Shown one piece after another: positions 62,275-64,000 of a DNA stretch of 64,000 nt. Under the pieces are notes generated by a model. The model did no database searches. It saw only the letters and a program-made list of their open reading frames with translations, and was not told where the DNA came from. This stretch comes from Haberlea rhodopensis. Its lineage: Eukaryota > Streptophyta > Magnoliopsida > Lamiales > Gesneriaceae. The first letter of the stretch is position 1, and every line of letters begins with the position of its first letter. Position numbers and translations under genes: made by a program. The DNA lies in assembly GCA_907163345.1 (NCBI GenBank), contig CAJQUN010000138.1, positions 1,178,001-1,242,000 of the forward strand. The letters are read 5' to 3'.

Positions 62275-63710
62275 TGTTGGGAAAACGATTTCTAAGTTTC
62301 GGTGATTACAAACACCTACTGGATGAAGTCCTACCGGGTGATAAAGACCAACTGGATGAAGACTCCTACCGGATGTTAAAGTCCTACCGGATGAAGACTC
62401 CTACCGGATGTTAAACACCTACTGGATGAAGTCCTACCGGGTGATAAAGACCAACTGGATGAAGACTCCTACCGGATGTTAAAGTCCTACCGGATATTGA
62501 AGTCTTACCGGGTGATAAAGATCAACTGAATGAACACCTACCGGGTGAAGACAACAACCAACTGGACAAGACATCGACTGGATAACTACCAACTGGATAA
62601 ACATCAACTGGACAAGACATCAACTGGATGACTACCAACTGGATAGACATCAACTGGACAAGACATCAACTGGATGACTACCAACTGGATAGACATCAAC
62701 TGGACAAGACATCAACTGGATGGCCACCAACTGGAAAGACATCTACTGGACAACCATCAACCGTACAAACATAAACTGGATGGACATCTACTGGACAACT
62801 ATCAACCGGATAGTCTCTCACTGAACAAAGACATCAACTGGTCATAAGAGGATGAACGACCAGTTGAACAAAGAAAACCAGCAGAAGTCTAAACTTCCAG
62901 TAAGAGCACTAAGCAACGAGACAAAATAAGTACAACATTCTCTGACAAGGTACAACAGAGCGGCGCACCCTGCTATATCTCCGCCACCATTACCGTCAGA
63001 GTGAAAAGAGCTGTTGCTTAACAAAATAGGAAAGAAGACAATATGAATTTGGAAAGCTAATCCCTTCCATATACAGAAAAGCTACCGTTGGACAACCAAA
63101 CCTATAAATACGTCCAAGCAGAGAATGAAGATGTGCTGAGCGATTTTTTAACAAAGAGATATACTTCAAAGCAAACAAGAAAATCATATTACTGATATTC
63201 CAAACGTTCAGCAAAGAGCAAACAAGCAGTGAAACTGAATCTGTGATAGATTATTTCCAATTGAAGTCTGATGCTCAAAAACACTCGAAGCTAGAAAGTT
63301 TATTCTGTAAAGAGTGTTATAGAATCTCTTGTAATCAAAAGTTAAGAAGATTGTGATTGCTAGGAGTTTAGGCCAAGTCTGTTAGTGCCTAAGAAGGTTG
63401 TATACTGTAAAGTGTAAACCGAGTCTTCTAGTGAATCCTTCCTGCAAAGGAAGAAGGGGAGACGTAGAAGCGTTGTGCTTCGAACTTCCAGAAACAACTC
63501 TTGTGTTATTTGTTCATTGCTTTATTACCTCAGTTTTATTCCTCACAAGTTCAGTAGACTTCTTCCGCACTATAATAAGTGTCTGCTGACTTTCCTGATA
63601 TTGAGAAGCAACTGTAATACTTAACAGTTTACAATTAACCAGAAAAAAAAATCGAAATTGAATCTAATGTTTATTCAACCCCCCTTCTAAACACTACCCC
63701 GATCCTAACA
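62275..63710 (+). repeat. E: 3' LTR (1436 bp)
   Basis: Partner of 51768-53192. Differences include an extra CCTACCGGATGAAGACT unit near 62390 and a few substitutions. Ends GATCCTAACA, then the AAATG duplication. Confidence 0.95.
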
Positions 63711-64000
63711 AAATGCTAGGCATTTGAGCTATCTGTGATTGATAGCGAAGTTGAGAAATCAGTATTTGATATTGAGATATCTATGTTTGCATGTATAATG
63801 AATTTGGAATCACTATTTATTGATATTCGAGAATTAGGCATGCGATGAGTTAATCAATGTGTTGATTTACTGATTTTTGAGATTTGATGAGTTTGGTGAT
63901 TGTGAGAACAGGGACAGTACACGGAATCCCGGATGAGGACGTTGCCATCGAGGGAGTATCATTTAAAATTCATTAGTATTTACTTTTGTTGTAAATTATG
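63711..64000 (+). repeat. C2: LTR continuation after E
   Basis: AAATG at 63711-63715 is E's second duplication; 63716-64000 matches C's LTR from about 24768 to 25050 (GCTAGGCATTTGAGC, CGGAATCCCGGATGAGG). The window ends inside this LTR. Confidence 0.88.

Larger units (their letters stand above)
51768..63710 (+). mobile_element. Element E: complete Sirevirus (Ty1/copia), 11.9 kb
   Basis: Flanked by AAATG (51763-51767, 63711-63715). LTRs 51768-53192 and 62275-63710 are about 98-99% alike, differing mostly in repeat copy number. Interior: tRNA-Met PBS, gag (53251-55146), pol in the -1 frame (55149-58428), extra ORF (58966-61371), repeat-rich 3' region, PPT 62261-62274. All Sirevirus hallmarks are present but every ORF is broken by stops or indels, so this recent insertion is already defective. 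Confidence 0.95.
50354..64000 (+). mobile_element. Element C2: second C-family LTR, continues past the window
   Basis: Starts TGTGATGACCAGGGATTATAG inside F's 5' LTR (preceding five bases ATATG would be its duplication). 50354-51767 plus 63716-64000 matches C's LTR up to about its position 25050, with E inserted between. It is more diverged from C than C's two LTRs are from each other. Whether it is a full element or a solo LTR cannot be seen. Confidence 0.88.

Overview
The window is a stack of nested LTR retrotransposons from a flowering-plant genome, probably intergenic or pericentromeric heterochromatin. No host gene, rRNA, tRNA gene, CRISPR array or bacterial signal was found. The plant assignment rests on the lineages: Sirevirus-type Ty1/copia with an extra ORF after pol, Athila-like Ty3/gypsy primed by tRNA-Asp, and Tekay/Del-type chromoviruses primed by initiator tRNA-Met. 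The species cannot be named from this sequence.

The layers were resolved from TG...CA termini and 5-bp target-site duplications (TSDs). (1) F is the outer layer: a minus-strand Sirevirus running from its 5' LTR (49839-50353) leftward past position 1. (2) G, an Athila-like element (3299-45597, + strand, TSD GAAGT), sits inside F's reverse transcriptase. (3) H, a compact minus-strand relative of G (5191-10850, TSD TATTA), sits in G's gag. (4) B, a minus-strand Tekay element (16498-45126, TSD TATGC), sits in G's 3' LTR. (5) B was then hit three times: by C, which has no coding sequence (23281-32138, TSD CTACC, in B's leader); by A, a + strand sister of B (32621-41503, TSD GTTGT, in B's 5' LTR); and by D, a solo LTR (42844-44843, TSD ATAAA, in the same LTR). 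(6) F's gag also carries a 319-bp mini-LTR (48213-48531, TSD GCTTT). (7) F's 5' LTR is broken at 50354 by C2, a second member of the C family. C2's LTR in turn carries E, a complete 11.9-kb + strand Sirevirus (51768-63710, TSD AAATG). The window ends inside C2.

Removing the nested layers gives B 8.87 kb against 8.88 kb for A, and G about 8.0 kb, which supports the boundaries. Where a coding frame was hit, removing the insert and one TSD copy restores the frame.

No element looks autonomous. A, B, E and F have gag and pol broken by nonsense codons and indels. G has gag and a large second ORF but no pol. H has two small ORFs. C has no recognisable protein. Non-coding structure is more unusual: promoter-proximal clusters of CGATCGATCG-centred palindromes in both the Athila-like and Tekay-like LTRs; stem-loop arrays with covarying stems in C; a module bounded by TTTTAATGC/GCATTAAAA shared by the A/B LTRs and the interior of C; and, in Sirevirus E, an inverted copy of LTR repeat sequence between pol and the extra ORF.
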